Assembly (NCBI RefSeq): GCF_013366925.1
Contig: NZ_JAALDK010000001.1
Location: 4,395,165-4,459,164, forward strand
Direction of reading: 5' to 3'
DNA length: 64,000 nucleotides
Source of the DNA: Paraburkholderia youngii
GTDB taxonomy: Bacteria; Pseudomonadota; Gammaproteobacteria; Burkholderiales; Burkholderiaceae
The notes under the pieces are model-generated. The model ran no database searches. It saw only the letters and a program-made list of their open reading frames with translations, and was not told the DNA's origin. Made by a program: the position numbers and the translations under genes. Positions 18,140 through 27,636 of this stretch are shown one piece after another (within the stretch, counting starts at the first letter, position 1; each line of letters begins with the position of its first letter).

Positions 18140-18154
18140 ATCGATTATATCGAT
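18140..18154. promoter_or_regulatory. Palindrome in the phnW/LysR gap
   Basis: ATCGAT TAT ATCGAT is a perfect 6-3-6 inverted repeat, midway between the divergent genes. It fits the T-N11-A pattern common to LysR sites. A further related element TATCG...CGATA lies at about 18189-18206. Confidence 0.45.
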
Positions 18155-18219
18155 TTTACCGATGGACAGCGTTTCTATATCGTGTGAGGTATCGACATAG
18201 CGATATCGGAGTACCCGAC

Positions 18220-19473
18220 ATGGAAAGCGCGATCGGCGGTTCGGCGGCGGCATTGAGCGTTGCGGCCGCGGCAACGTCCGTCACCCGTGGCACGACATCC
18301 TGCGCGGCGCCGGCTGGCGGCGAGCCTTACTTGTTGACACCGGGTCCGCTGACCACGGCACTCTCGACGAAACAGGCGATGCTGCGCGACTGGGGCTCAT
18401 GGGACGGCGACTTCCGCGCGATGACCGCTCAGTTGCGCGCGAGCCTGCTCGAAATCGCCGGCGACACCGCCGGGGAGTACGACTGCGTGCCGCTGCAGGG
18501 CAGCGGCAGCTACTGCGTCGAAGCGATGCTCGGCAGCCTGATTCCGCGCGACGGCCATGCGCTCGTGCTCGCGAACGGCGCGTACGGCAAGCGCGCGGCG
18601 ACCACGCTCGGCTACCTCGGCCGCGCCTGCACGCTGCTCGACAAGGGCGACTACCTGCCGCCGCGCGGCGTCGAAGTCGAGCGCATGCTGGCCGCCGATC
18701 CGTCGATCACGCACGTGGTCGCGATCCATTGCGAAACGAGCTCCGGCATCCTCAATCCGCTCGAAGAAATTGCGGCCGCGGTCGCGAAGCACGGCCGCAA
18801 GCTGCTGATCGATTCGATGAGCGCCTTCGGCGCGGTGCCGCTCGACGTGCGGCAGATCGCGTGCGAGGCGTTCGTGTCCTCGGCGAACAAGTGCATCGAG
18901 GGCGTGCCGGGTTTCGGCTTCGTGATCGCGCGCAGGAGCGCGCTCTCCGAAGCGAAGGGCCGCAGCCATTCGCTCGCGCTCGATCTCCACGATCAATGGG
19001 ACGTGATGAATCGCACGGGCCAGTGGCGCTTCACGCCGCCCACGCATACGGTGGCTGCGTTCCTCGAGGCGCTGCGGCTGTTCAGGCTCGAAGGCGGGCA
19101 GCCCGCGCGGCTCGCGCGCTATGCGAACAATCGCGACGTGCTGGTGGCCGGCATGCACGAGCTCGGCTTCGAGCCGCTGCTCAGCGCGCACTGGCGCTCG
19201 CCGATCATCGTGACGTTTTTCTCGCCCGCGCATCCGTCGTTCGAATTCGCGCGCTTCTATGAACTGATGAAGGAGCAGGGCTTCATCATCTATCCGGGCA
19301 AGCTGACGGTGGTCGACAGTTTCCGCATCGGCTGTATCGGTCTGGTCGACGAGCACGTGATGCGTCGCGTGGTCGAGGCCTGCGCGCAGGCGCTGCGCAC
19401 GATGGGCGTCACGCACGCGGCGCCGCCGCCCGCCGCGCTCGACGAACGCAAGGCGCTCGCCCAGGCGGCCTGA
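18220..19473 (+). CDS. phnW: 2-aminoethylphosphonate-pyruvate transaminase
   Basis: 417 residues, a fold-type I aminotransferase. LLTPGPLTT (about residue 38) is the family signature, LLIDSMSAFG gives the PLP-binding Asp (about 198), and SSANKCIEGVPGFGF carries the Schiff-base Lys (224). It transfers the amino group of 2-aminoethylphosphonate to pyruvate, giving phosphonoacetaldehyde for PhnX. The 36 residues before LLTPGP are Ala-rich and longer than usual. No later in-frame ATG or GTG was found before the signature, so the ATG at 18220 is kept; a TTG in this stretch is possible. phnX follows 48 bases later. Confidence 0.92.
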   Translation: MESAIGGSAAALSVAAAATSVTRGTTSCAAPAGGEPYLLTPGPLTTALSTKQAMLRDWGSWDGDFRAMTAQLRASLLEIAGDTAGEYDCVPLQGSGSYCVEAMLGSLIPRDGHALVLANGAYGKRAATTLGYLGRACTLLDKGDYLPPRGVEVERMLAADPSITHVVAIHCETSSGILNPLEEIAAAVAKHGRKLLIDSMSAFGAVPLDVRQIACEAFVSSANKCIEGVPGFGFVIARRSALSEAKGRSHSLALDLHDQWDVMNRTGQWRFTPPTHTVAAFLEALRLFRLEGGQPARLARYANNRDVLVAGMHELGFEPLLSAHWRSPIIVTFFSPAHPSFEFARFYELMKEQGFIIYPGKLTVVDSFRIGCIGLVDEHVMRRVVEACAQALRTMGVTHAAPPPAALDERKALAQAA

Positions 19474-19521
19474 GCCGCGACGGCAAACCCAACACATTCG
19501 GATTCCTGGGGATTCAAGCAG

Positions 19522-20325
19522 ATGAAATACGTGAAGGCGGTGATTTTCGATTGGGCCGGCACGGTGGTCGACTACGGTTCACGCGCGCCGATGGGCGCCT
19601 TCGTCGAGACCTTCGAGCAGTTCGGCGTGCCGATCACGATCGACGAAGCACGCGGCCCGATGGGCATGGCGAAGCGGCCGCATATCGCGGCGCTGATGGC
19701 GCTGCCGCGCGTCGCGCAGGCTTGGGCCAAGCGTCACGGCCATACACCGACCGACGCGGATATAGACGCCGTGTACGACGTGTTCGTGCCGAAGAACATC
19801 GCGGTCGCGGCGAGCTATAGCGCGGTGATCCCGGGCGTCGCCGAAGTCGCGAGCGCACTGCGTCACGACGCTATCCGCATCGGCACGACCACCGGCTATA
19901 CCCGCGAGATCATCGACGAAATCGTGCCGGGCGCGGCCGCGCAGGGCTTCTCGCCGGACAGCATCGTATGCACCGGCGACACGCCGGAAGGACGGCCGTC
20001 GCCGTACATGATCTACCGGACGCTGCCGCAGCTCGGCGTATGGCGCGCGAAAGAGGCGATCAAGGTCGACGACACCGAGGTCGGCATCGAAGAGGGCATC
20101 AACGGCGGCACCTGGGCGGTCGGCGTCGCGGTGAGCGGCAACGCGTTCGGCATGAGCGAGGCCGAGGTGAAGGCGCTGCCGGCCGACGAATTCGCCGCGC
20201 GCCGCACCGCCGCGACGATCAGGTTGAAGGCGGCGGGCGCGCATTACGTGATCGACAGCGTCGCGGATCTGATGCCGGTCGTGTACGACATCGACGCGCG
20301 GCTCGCGCGCGGCGAGCGCCCTTGA
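19522..20325 (+). CDS. phnX: Phosphonoacetaldehyde hydrolase (phosphonatase)
   Basis: 267 residues, HAD superfamily. The nucleophile is in FDWAGTVVD (Asp10), and the Schiff-base Lys is in MGMAKRPH (Lys51), matching the two catalytic residues of characterised phosphonatases. VDDTEVGIEEG (about residue 186-196) is the C-terminal acidic motif. It cleaves the C-P bond of phosphonoacetaldehyde to acetaldehyde and phosphate. With phnW upstream this completes 2-aminoethylphosphonate breakdown. No dedicated phosphonate transporter lies beside it. The next gene is convergent, ending 18 bases downstream. Confidence 0.93.
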   Translation: MKYVKAVIFDWAGTVVDYGSRAPMGAFVETFEQFGVPITIDEARGPMGMAKRPHIAALMALPRVAQAWAKRHGHTPTDADIDAVYDVFVPKNIAVAASYSAVIPGVAEVASALRHDAIRIGTTTGYTREIIDEIVPGAAAQGFSPDSIVCTGDTPEGRPSPYMIYRTLPQLGVWRAKEAIKVDDTEVGIEEGINGGTWAVGVAVSGNAFGMSEAEVKALPADEFAARRTAATIRLKAAGAHYVIDSVADLMPVVYDIDARLARGERP

Positions 20326-20343
20326 AGCGTCAGTCCGATAACG

Positions 20344-21273
20344 TCACTTGAAGAAACCGACCGCGAGATCGATGAACTCGCGCACCTTGCGCGGCACGAA
20401 CTCCCGGCTCGGGTACACCAGCGACACGGCCACGTCGCCATTGAGCACCGCATAGCCCTGGAGCACGCGCACCAGCGTGCCGGCGCGCAATTCGTCCTCG
20501 ACCATTTCGAGCGGCAGCAGCGCGATGCCCATCGCACCGAGCGCGGCCTGCTTCTGCATGATCATGCTGTTGACCGTGAACGAGGCATCGATCGCGATGC
20601 TCTCGCCGCTGTCGTCGCCGGGCTCGCTCGTGCTGTCGGCGTCGCCGTCCCCCTTGCGGAAGATCCACATCGGGCCGGTCGTGTCGAACGGCGCGGCGAT
20701 CAGCCGATGCCTCTCCAGCTCGGCCGGCGTTTGCGGATGACCGGCCTGCGCCAGATACGCGGCCGCGGCCACCGGCACCGCGTGCGAGTTGATCAGACGC
20801 CGCACCACCAGCGACTCCGAGCGGATCATATGCTCGGTCACGATGCCGACATCGAAGCCGCCTTCGAGCAGATCGACGCGTTTTTCCGTCAGCGTGACGC
20901 GCAGGTTCACCTGCGGAAAGCGCGCCTGATATTCGGCGAACAGCGGCGTCAGCCGAAACAGCGAAAAACTGCCGAGCGCGACGATGCGCAGGTCGCCGGC
21001 CACTTCGCGCGACGCCGTGGTCGCGCGCGATTCCACTTCCTCCAGTTCGGCGAGCAGCACGCGGCAACCGTCCGCGTATTGCGCACCGGCCTCGGTCAGC
21101 ACGACCTTGCGCGTGGTGCGCTGAAACAGCCGAATGCCGAGATGCTGTTCGAGGCCCGACACATGGCGCGTGACGACCGATGTCGACACGTTCAGTTGCG
21201 CGGCGGCCTGCGCGAAGCTGCCGACATCGGCGACCTTGACGAAAGCCTGCATGGCCTGAAAGAGATTGATCAT
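20344..21273 (-). CDS. LysR-family regulator
   Basis: 309 residues from the ATG at 21273; the open frame continues upstream only as shadow of the amidohydrolase. The helix-turn-helix is FAQAAAQLNVSTSVVTRHVSGLEQHLG (about 19-46). The effector domain has LRIVALGSFSLFRLTPLFAEY (about 90-110). An acidic Ser/Asp/Gly-rich insert (about 205-225) is unusual. It lies 62 bases downstream of the amidohydrolase on the same strand, so the two may be cotranscribed. Confidence 0.8.
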   Translation of the reverse strand: MINLFQAMQAFVKVADVGSFAQAAAQLNVSTSVVTRHVSGLEQHLGIRLFQRTTRKVVLTEAGAQYADGCRVLLAELEEVESRATTASREVAGDLRIVALGSFSLFRLTPLFAEYQARFPQVNLRVTLTEKRVDLLEGGFDVGIVTEHMIRSESLVVRRLINSHAVPVAAAAYLAQAGHPQTPAELERHRLIAAPFDTTGPMWIFRKGDGDADSTSEPGDDSGESIAIDASFTVNSMIMQKQAALGAMGIALLPLEMVEDELRAGTLVRVLQGYAVLNGDVAVSLVYPSREFVPRKVREFIDLAVGFFK

Positions 21274-21335
21274 CTGAGTGCAAGAAACGTCTTTGTTGTT
21301 GCGCACGGCGGGGCCGCGTTCGCGCCCGTGCTCAA

Positions 21336-22553
21336 CTACCGCGCGAGCAGCGCGCCATCGCGCGCGACGACGCGGCCGTTGGCGACCACCAGCTTGCGCA
21401 CCGGCCGCGCGACGAGCGCATGCGCGAGCGTGTCGGCATTGACCAGCACGAGATCGGCGCGGGCGCCCGGCTGCAAACCGTAAGCTTCGAATCCGCAGGC
21501 GCGCGCGGCGACGCCGCTGACGCAATCGAACGCGAGCGCGAGATCGTCGTCGCGGCGCAGGCCGTAGCGCATCGCGATCAGCATCGCTCGTTCCAGCATG
21601 TCGGGCGAGCCGTACGGCGTCCACGTGTCGCGAATCCCATCGTTGCCGCCGAACAGCGTGACGCCGTGCGCGCGGCAAGCCGTGAGCGGCGGCACCGGCA
21701 CCGACGGCGGCGCGGTGGTCAACAGCGCGACACGCAGCTCGGCGATACGCGCGAGCAGCGCATCGCGTTCGCGCTCGGGCAGCGCGCCGAGACAGAACGC
21801 GTGGCTCACCACTACTTGCCCCTGCATGCCGTGCGCGGCAACGCGATCGAGCAGCAAACCGAGCGTGAACGCGCCGATTTCGCCGGGCTCGTGCAGATGA
21901 ATGTCGATCGGCTTGCGGTGACGCTCGGCGAGCGCGAACGTCAGATCGAGCGACTTCACCGGATCGCCGTCGATCAGCGCGGGATCGAGCGCGCCGAGCG
22001 CGTCGGCGCCCGCCCCGAGCGCACGATCGAGCAGCGCGTCGGTGCCGGGCCGGCCGAGCAGCCCCGACTGCGGAAACGCGACGATCTGCAGGTCGAGCAC
22101 GTCGCGCAGTGTGTCGCGCGTGGCCAGCACGCCGTCGAGATGGCGCAGGCCCGCGTCAGTGTCGATATCGACGTGCGTGCGCACCCGCGTCGTGCCGGCC
22201 GCGAGAAACGCGCGCGCGAGCGCGAGCGATTGCGCACCCGCGTCGTGGCCGCTTTCGGCGCGCCAGCGGCGCTCGTTTTCGATGCGGTCGGTCAGCTTCG
22301 GCCCGACTTCGTTGCGATACCACCGCAAGCCCCAGTTGGTCTTGTCCAGATGCGTATGCCCTTCGACGAAACCTGGCAGCAGCAGCGCGTCGCCGCCGTC
22401 CTCGACCGGCACAACGGGCTCGCGCGGCAGAGCGGCGCCGAGCGCGGCGATCCGGCCATCGACGATCGACACCTCCACGCGCTTGCCGTCGGCGAGACGC
22501 ACGTTGGTGATCAGCGAGGCGTTCGTCGTGGGGCGTGGAGTGGTCGTGGTCAT
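21336..22553 (-). CDS. Amidohydrolase, cytosine deaminase-like
   Basis: 405 residues from the ATG at 22553; an in-frame ATG at 22586 is the alternative and neither has a clear ribosome site. The metal centre can be traced: GHTHLDKTNW (HxH, about residue 62-66), THVDID (about 127), HLHEPGE (about 200), SHAFCLG (about 235), and GNDGIRDTW with the catalytic Asp (about 300). The pattern is that of CodA-type deaminases and their N-substituted ammeline relatives, so a deaminase of a small heterocycle is likely. The substrate is not determined. The LysR gene follows on the same strand. Confidence 0.75.
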   Translation of the reverse strand: MTTTTPRPTTNASLITNVRLADGKRVEVSIVDGRIAALGAALPREPVVPVEDGGDALLLPGFVEGHTHLDKTNWGLRWYRNEVGPKLTDRIENERRWRAESGHDAGAQSLALARAFLAAGTTRVRTHVDIDTDAGLRHLDGVLATRDTLRDVLDLQIVAFPQSGLLGRPGTDALLDRALGAGADALGALDPALIDGDPVKSLDLTFALAERHRKPIDIHLHEPGEIGAFTLGLLLDRVAAHGMQGQVVVSHAFCLGALPERERDALLARIAELRVALLTTAPPSVPVPPLTACRAHGVTLFGGNDGIRDTWTPYGSPDMLERAMLIAMRYGLRRDDDLALAFDCVSGVAARACGFEAYGLQPGARADLVLVNADTLAHALVARPVRKLVVANGRVVARDGALLAR

Positions 22554-22679
22554 GAGCGGTAGGCAAGGGGAGTGAACGGGGTGCAAGGGATACGCGGCCG
22601 GTGCGTTGACGCAACCCGCGATGCTACCCCGAGACGATAATAAATCGGTCCCCGTTACGACTGATAAAGCGTGAATTAA

Positions 22680-24188
<1,509 letters not shown>

Positions 24189-24225
24189 AGCGGCGCGTCC
24201 GATTATCTCAACGTCGCATCGATCG

Positions 24226-24260
24226 ATGGGCCGGCTCGCGAGAGCCGGCCCATTTTCTTT
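24226..24260 (+). terminator. Rho-independent terminator after argG
   Basis: A 12-bp perfect stem (ATGGGCCGGCTC / GAGCCGGCCCAT) with a GCGA loop is followed by TTTCTTT, 38 bases after the argG stop. Confidence 0.85.
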
Positions 24261-24367
24261 GGGGCCGCCGGATGCGCTCCGGCGCGTGCTCGCGGTCCCA
24301 CATTCTGTGCTCAAGTTTGGCCTGCCTATGCCGTTGACATAAGCTAAGCCCATTCTGGAACCCTTCC

Positions 24368-25399
24368 GTGCAACTCGCTCACAGTATCGACCGCCTCGCC
24401 AGCCGGATGCCAGTCGACTCGACCGCCGGCGGCGAACCCGAGGTGGAGTCCTCGGTCATCGAGTGGCTGTTGCACGACGATCAGGTGATGCGCGAGTGCT
24501 TCACGCACGCGGCGGAGATTCTGAAGAGCGTGACCGGCGCGGCGATTACCGCGATCGTGCTGCTCGACGAGGAGTATCAGCACTATCGCGCCGAGGTCGG
24601 CATGGCGATGCCGCTCGTCACGCGCGCGCGTTCGCTCGCCGACTACGCGGTGCGCGACGCCGATCTGTTCGTGATCGAGGATGCTCACAACGACAGCCGT
24701 TTCGGTGAATGCATGCTGGTCAAGCGTCATCCGTTCGTGCGCTTTTACGCGGCGATCGCGCTGCGTGCGCCGAACGGCGAGATCGTCGGCGCGCTATGCG
24801 CGATGGACCCGGCACCGGGCCGGCTCGACGCGGCCCAGCGCGGTGTGTTCTACCACCTGCGCGCGATGATCGAAAACGATCTGAAGATGCGCACGGCCAC
24901 CGCGATCGATCCGCTCACGCAGTTGTACAACCGGCGCTTTCTGCTGGAAACCATCGCGCGACGCTGGAAGGAGGCGCGCGACGGCGACATGATGGGCTCG
25001 GTGGTCGTCGACGTCGACTGGTTCAAGCAGTACAACGACACCTACGGCCATCAGGCCGGCGATCATTGTCTGCGGCTGGTCGCCTCGGTGATGCAGGCCG
25101 CCGCCGACAGCGAGCACTTCGTGGTCGGGCGCATGGGCGGCGAGGAGTTCGGACTGCTGATGCTCGAAGCACAGAAGTCGAAGCTCGAAGACACGCTCGA
25201 AACGCTGCGCCAGGGCGTGGCGGATCTCGCGATCGAACATCGCGCGTCGCCGCTCGGGGTGGTGACGGTCAGCGTAGGCGCGTCGCTTACGCGTATCAGC
25301 GACTTGTCGCGGCCCGCGCATCGCGACGGTTTCGCGAGCGCCGACCGGGCGCTGTATCGCTCGAAGCATAACGGGCGAAATCGCGTGACGATGGCGTAG
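24368..25399 (+). CDS. GAF-GGDEF protein, diguanylate cyclase
   Basis: 343 residues from a GTG at 24368; the Met at codon 14 (24407) is an alternative. Residues 35-175 look like a GAF-type sensor (VTGAAITAIVLLDEEYQHY, RHPFVRFYAAIALR). Residues 180-340 form the GGDEF domain, with DPLTQLYNRRFL and an intact GGEEF active site (about residue 258-262). No RxxD inhibitory motif is found five residues before GGEEF, so product inhibition at the I-site is not expected. It should make cyclic di-GMP in response to a cytoplasmic signal. Confidence 0.85.
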   Translation: MQLAHSIDRLASRMPVDSTAGGEPEVESSVIEWLLHDDQVMRECFTHAAEILKSVTGAAITAIVLLDEEYQHYRAEVGMAMPLVTRARSLADYAVRDADLFVIEDAHNDSRFGECMLVKRHPFVRFYAAIALRAPNGEIVGALCAMDPAPGRLDAAQRGVFYHLRAMIENDLKMRTATAIDPLTQLYNRRFLLETIARRWKEARDGDMMGSVVVDVDWFKQYNDTYGHQAGDHCLRLVASVMQAAADSEHFVVGRMGGEEFGLLMLEAQKSKLEDTLETLRQGVADLAIEHRASPLGVVTVSVGASLTRISDLSRPAHRDGFASADRALYRSKHNGRNRVTMA

Positions 25400-25533
25400 C
25401 TCTAGTCTTCGTCGTGACGGCGGCATCGCTTATAGGACCAACGTCCCATTTCCAACCGTTGTCATCGTGGCAATATCGAAGCGCGTAGTGAACGTCGACG
25501 CAGTCGCCGGGTGCGGCAGCAGGGCTTTTTACG

Positions 25534-27087
25534 ATGCGCATCATTCAAACGTTGCTGTTCATCGCGGCGTTCTGCTCAGGCATGACCGTCGGCGTTGCGA
25601 CGTGCGTCGCCGCCCAAACTGCCGCTGCGCAACCGGCCGCGTCGTCGGCCGCCTCGTCGGCCGTTTCCGTTCCGGCAACCCCAGGTGCCCCCGCCTCAAC
25701 TCCCGCCGCGCGCCAAATCGATCTGGGCAATCAACCGTTCACCGGCGATTTCGACGCCATGCTGGACCGGCGGCTGATCCGCGTACTGGTTCCCTACAGT
25801 CGAACGCTCTATGTGAATGAGCAAGGCCACGAGCGAGGGCTGACCGCCGGCCTGATGCGGGACTTCGAGCGCTATCTGAACAGGAAATACCAGGCGACGC
25901 TCGGCAAACGTCCGCTCACGCTGGTCATCATTCCGACGACGCGCGACCAGTTGCTGCCAGGGCTGATAGCGGGCCGGGGCGACATCGCCGCGGGCAATCT
26001 GACGGTCACGGAGGCCCGCCTGAAGCAGGTCGACTTCGTGTCGCCGCGTGACCGGACAGCAGTACGCGAAGTGGTCGTGACCGGGCCGAAGTCGCCAACC
26101 CTCGCGAAGCTCGACGATCTGAGCGGCAAGACCGTCCATGTGCGGCCCAGCAGCAGCTACTACGAGAGCCTGAACGCGTTGAATGCGCGGTTTGCCAGGG
26201 AACGCAAAGCCCCCGTGAAGCTCGTACCGCTGCCCGACGCGCTAGAAGACGAAGATGCGATGGAGATGCTCAATGCCGGGCTGCTCCAGATTCTCGTCGT
26301 GGATGACTGGAAGGCAAAGGTATGGGCGCCGATACTGCCGGGAATCGTCGTGCATAACGACATCGCGGTGCGCGACGCAGGCTACATCGGCTGGGCGGTC
26401 CGCCTCAAGAGCCCGAAGCTACGGGACGCGATCAACGACTTCTACCTGAATTACGTGAAAAAGCAGAGTGTCGCGGAAGTCCGTCTGCAGCAGGAAATGA
26501 AGCGCATCAAGCAGATCTCCAACAATACGGAGTCAGCGGAGCTGAAGCGATTCAAACAGACGGTCGGCCTTTTCGAAAAATACGGCGCGCAGTACGGCTT
26601 CGATCCGCTCCTGCTTGCGGCTCAGGGCTATCAGGAATCGCAGCTGAACCAGAGTGCGCGCAGTCACGTTGGAGCAATCGGCATCATGCAGCTGATGCCA
26701 GCCACGGGGAAGGAACTTGCGGTTGGCGACATCAGGGTGGCGGAGTCCAACGTCCATGCGGGAGCGAAATATCTCGACGTGCTGATGGCCCGTTACTTTC
26801 CCGATGCTCACTTCTCGGAAAGGGACCGCTCGCTGTTCGCATTCGCGAGCTACAACGCAGGACCCGCAAACATCGCCAGGATGCGCAAGGAGGCACAGGC
26901 GCGCGGTCTCGATCCGAACAAGTGGTTCAACAATGTCGAAATCGTAGTCGCCGAGAAAATCGGCATCGAACCCACTACGTACGTGCGCAATGTCTTCAAA
27001 TATTATGTGGCGTACCGGCTCGTTCGGGAGGCCGAGGCGGCACGGGCTCGCGCTATCGGGCAGATGCGCAAGCAGGGCGGAACGTAA
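25534..27087 (+). CDS. MltF-like membrane-bound lytic transglycosylase
   Basis: 517 residues. A signal peptide (about 1-28) leads to an Ala/Pro-rich linker (30-55), then a periplasmic binding-protein domain (about 65-310, with RVLVPYSRTLYVNEQG and TKPRDRTAVREVV-like segments). The SLT lysozyme-like domain follows (about 345-480), with the catalytic Glu in YQESQLNQSARS and the motifs GAIGIMQLMPATGKEL and FAFASYNAGPANI. MltF-type enzymes cleave peptidoglycan glycan strands, and the binding domain regulates them. The C-terminus ends in a short basic tail. The protein appears complete. Confidence 0.85.
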   Translation: MRIIQTLLFIAAFCSGMTVGVATCVAAQTAAAQPAASSAASSAVSVPATPGAPASTPAARQIDLGNQPFTGDFDAMLDRRLIRVLVPYSRTLYVNEQGHERGLTAGLMRDFERYLNRKYQATLGKRPLTLVIIPTTRDQLLPGLIAGRGDIAAGNLTVTEARLKQVDFVSPRDRTAVREVVVTGPKSPTLAKLDDLSGKTVHVRPSSSYYESLNALNARFARERKAPVKLVPLPDALEDEDAMEMLNAGLLQILVVDDWKAKVWAPILPGIVVHNDIAVRDAGYIGWAVRLKSPKLRDAINDFYLNYVKKQSVAEVRLQQEMKRIKQISNNTESAELKRFKQTVGLFEKYGAQYGFDPLLLAAQGYQESQLNQSARSHVGAIGIMQLMPATGKELAVGDIRVAESNVHAGAKYLDVLMARYFPDAHFSERDRSLFAFASYNAGPANIARMRKEAQARGLDPNKWFNNVEIVVAEKIGIEPTTYVRNVFKYYVAYRLVREAEAARARAIGQMRKQGGT

Positions 27088-27146
27088 TGGAAGTGCTCGT
27101 CTGAAAGCGCTGTCACCGCAGCGACGCTTCGAACGCACCGGTTTCC

Positions 27147-27435
27147 TTGATGATATGGACGCGCGCGATGAACGACATCAGGAATCACGATGCTTTCGTT
27201 CCAAGCGGTTGTGACGGGATCATTCCACCCGGACCCGCGGTAAGCGTCGGGGCAGGGGCGATCTGGATGCATACCTATGAAGCCGTTACCGGCGGCGTGG
27301 GTCGATTTGTACAGGGCGCGTCTGCTGTCGATCAAGAAACGTTACGACCCGCACGGAGTTTTCTTCGTTCGTCACGGTGTCGGCTCCGAAGCCTGGAGCG
27401 ACGACGGGTTCACCCGCATGGCCGATTCCGACTAG
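27147..27435 (+). pseudogene. Remnant of a FAD-binding (BBE-type) oxidoreductase
   Basis: Two pieces in different frames recall the p-cresol methylhydroxylase/BBE oxidoreductase family. The first, in frame with 27147, reads FVPSGCDG ... AVSVGAGAIW ... AVTGGVGRFVQG, matching the FAD-binding domain. From about 27310, in the next frame, LLSIKKRYDPHGVFF and VRHGVGSEAWSDDGF match the C-terminal BBE substrate-binding end, with a stop at 27433-27435. More than a kilobase of the middle is missing, so this is a deletion remnant. There is no other gene in 27088-27636; the pieces have no ribosome site of their own. Confidence 0.65.
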
Positions 27436-27636
27436 CCGGCCGGCCGTTTCAAGCGAATTCTGATGCTCGCTATGTGTCGGTATGAGCGTGTATTGACTCC
27501 GGCGAGAGCTCAATGCACGCTAGCGATGCATCGGCATCCGAAGCATCTCTTTCTAGCGAACCTGATGAAGCGGAGTCGGTAATAAGTTCGGTGCCGTTGC
27601 CAATACAACGTCGTATAAATGACGGAGACAGAAAAG

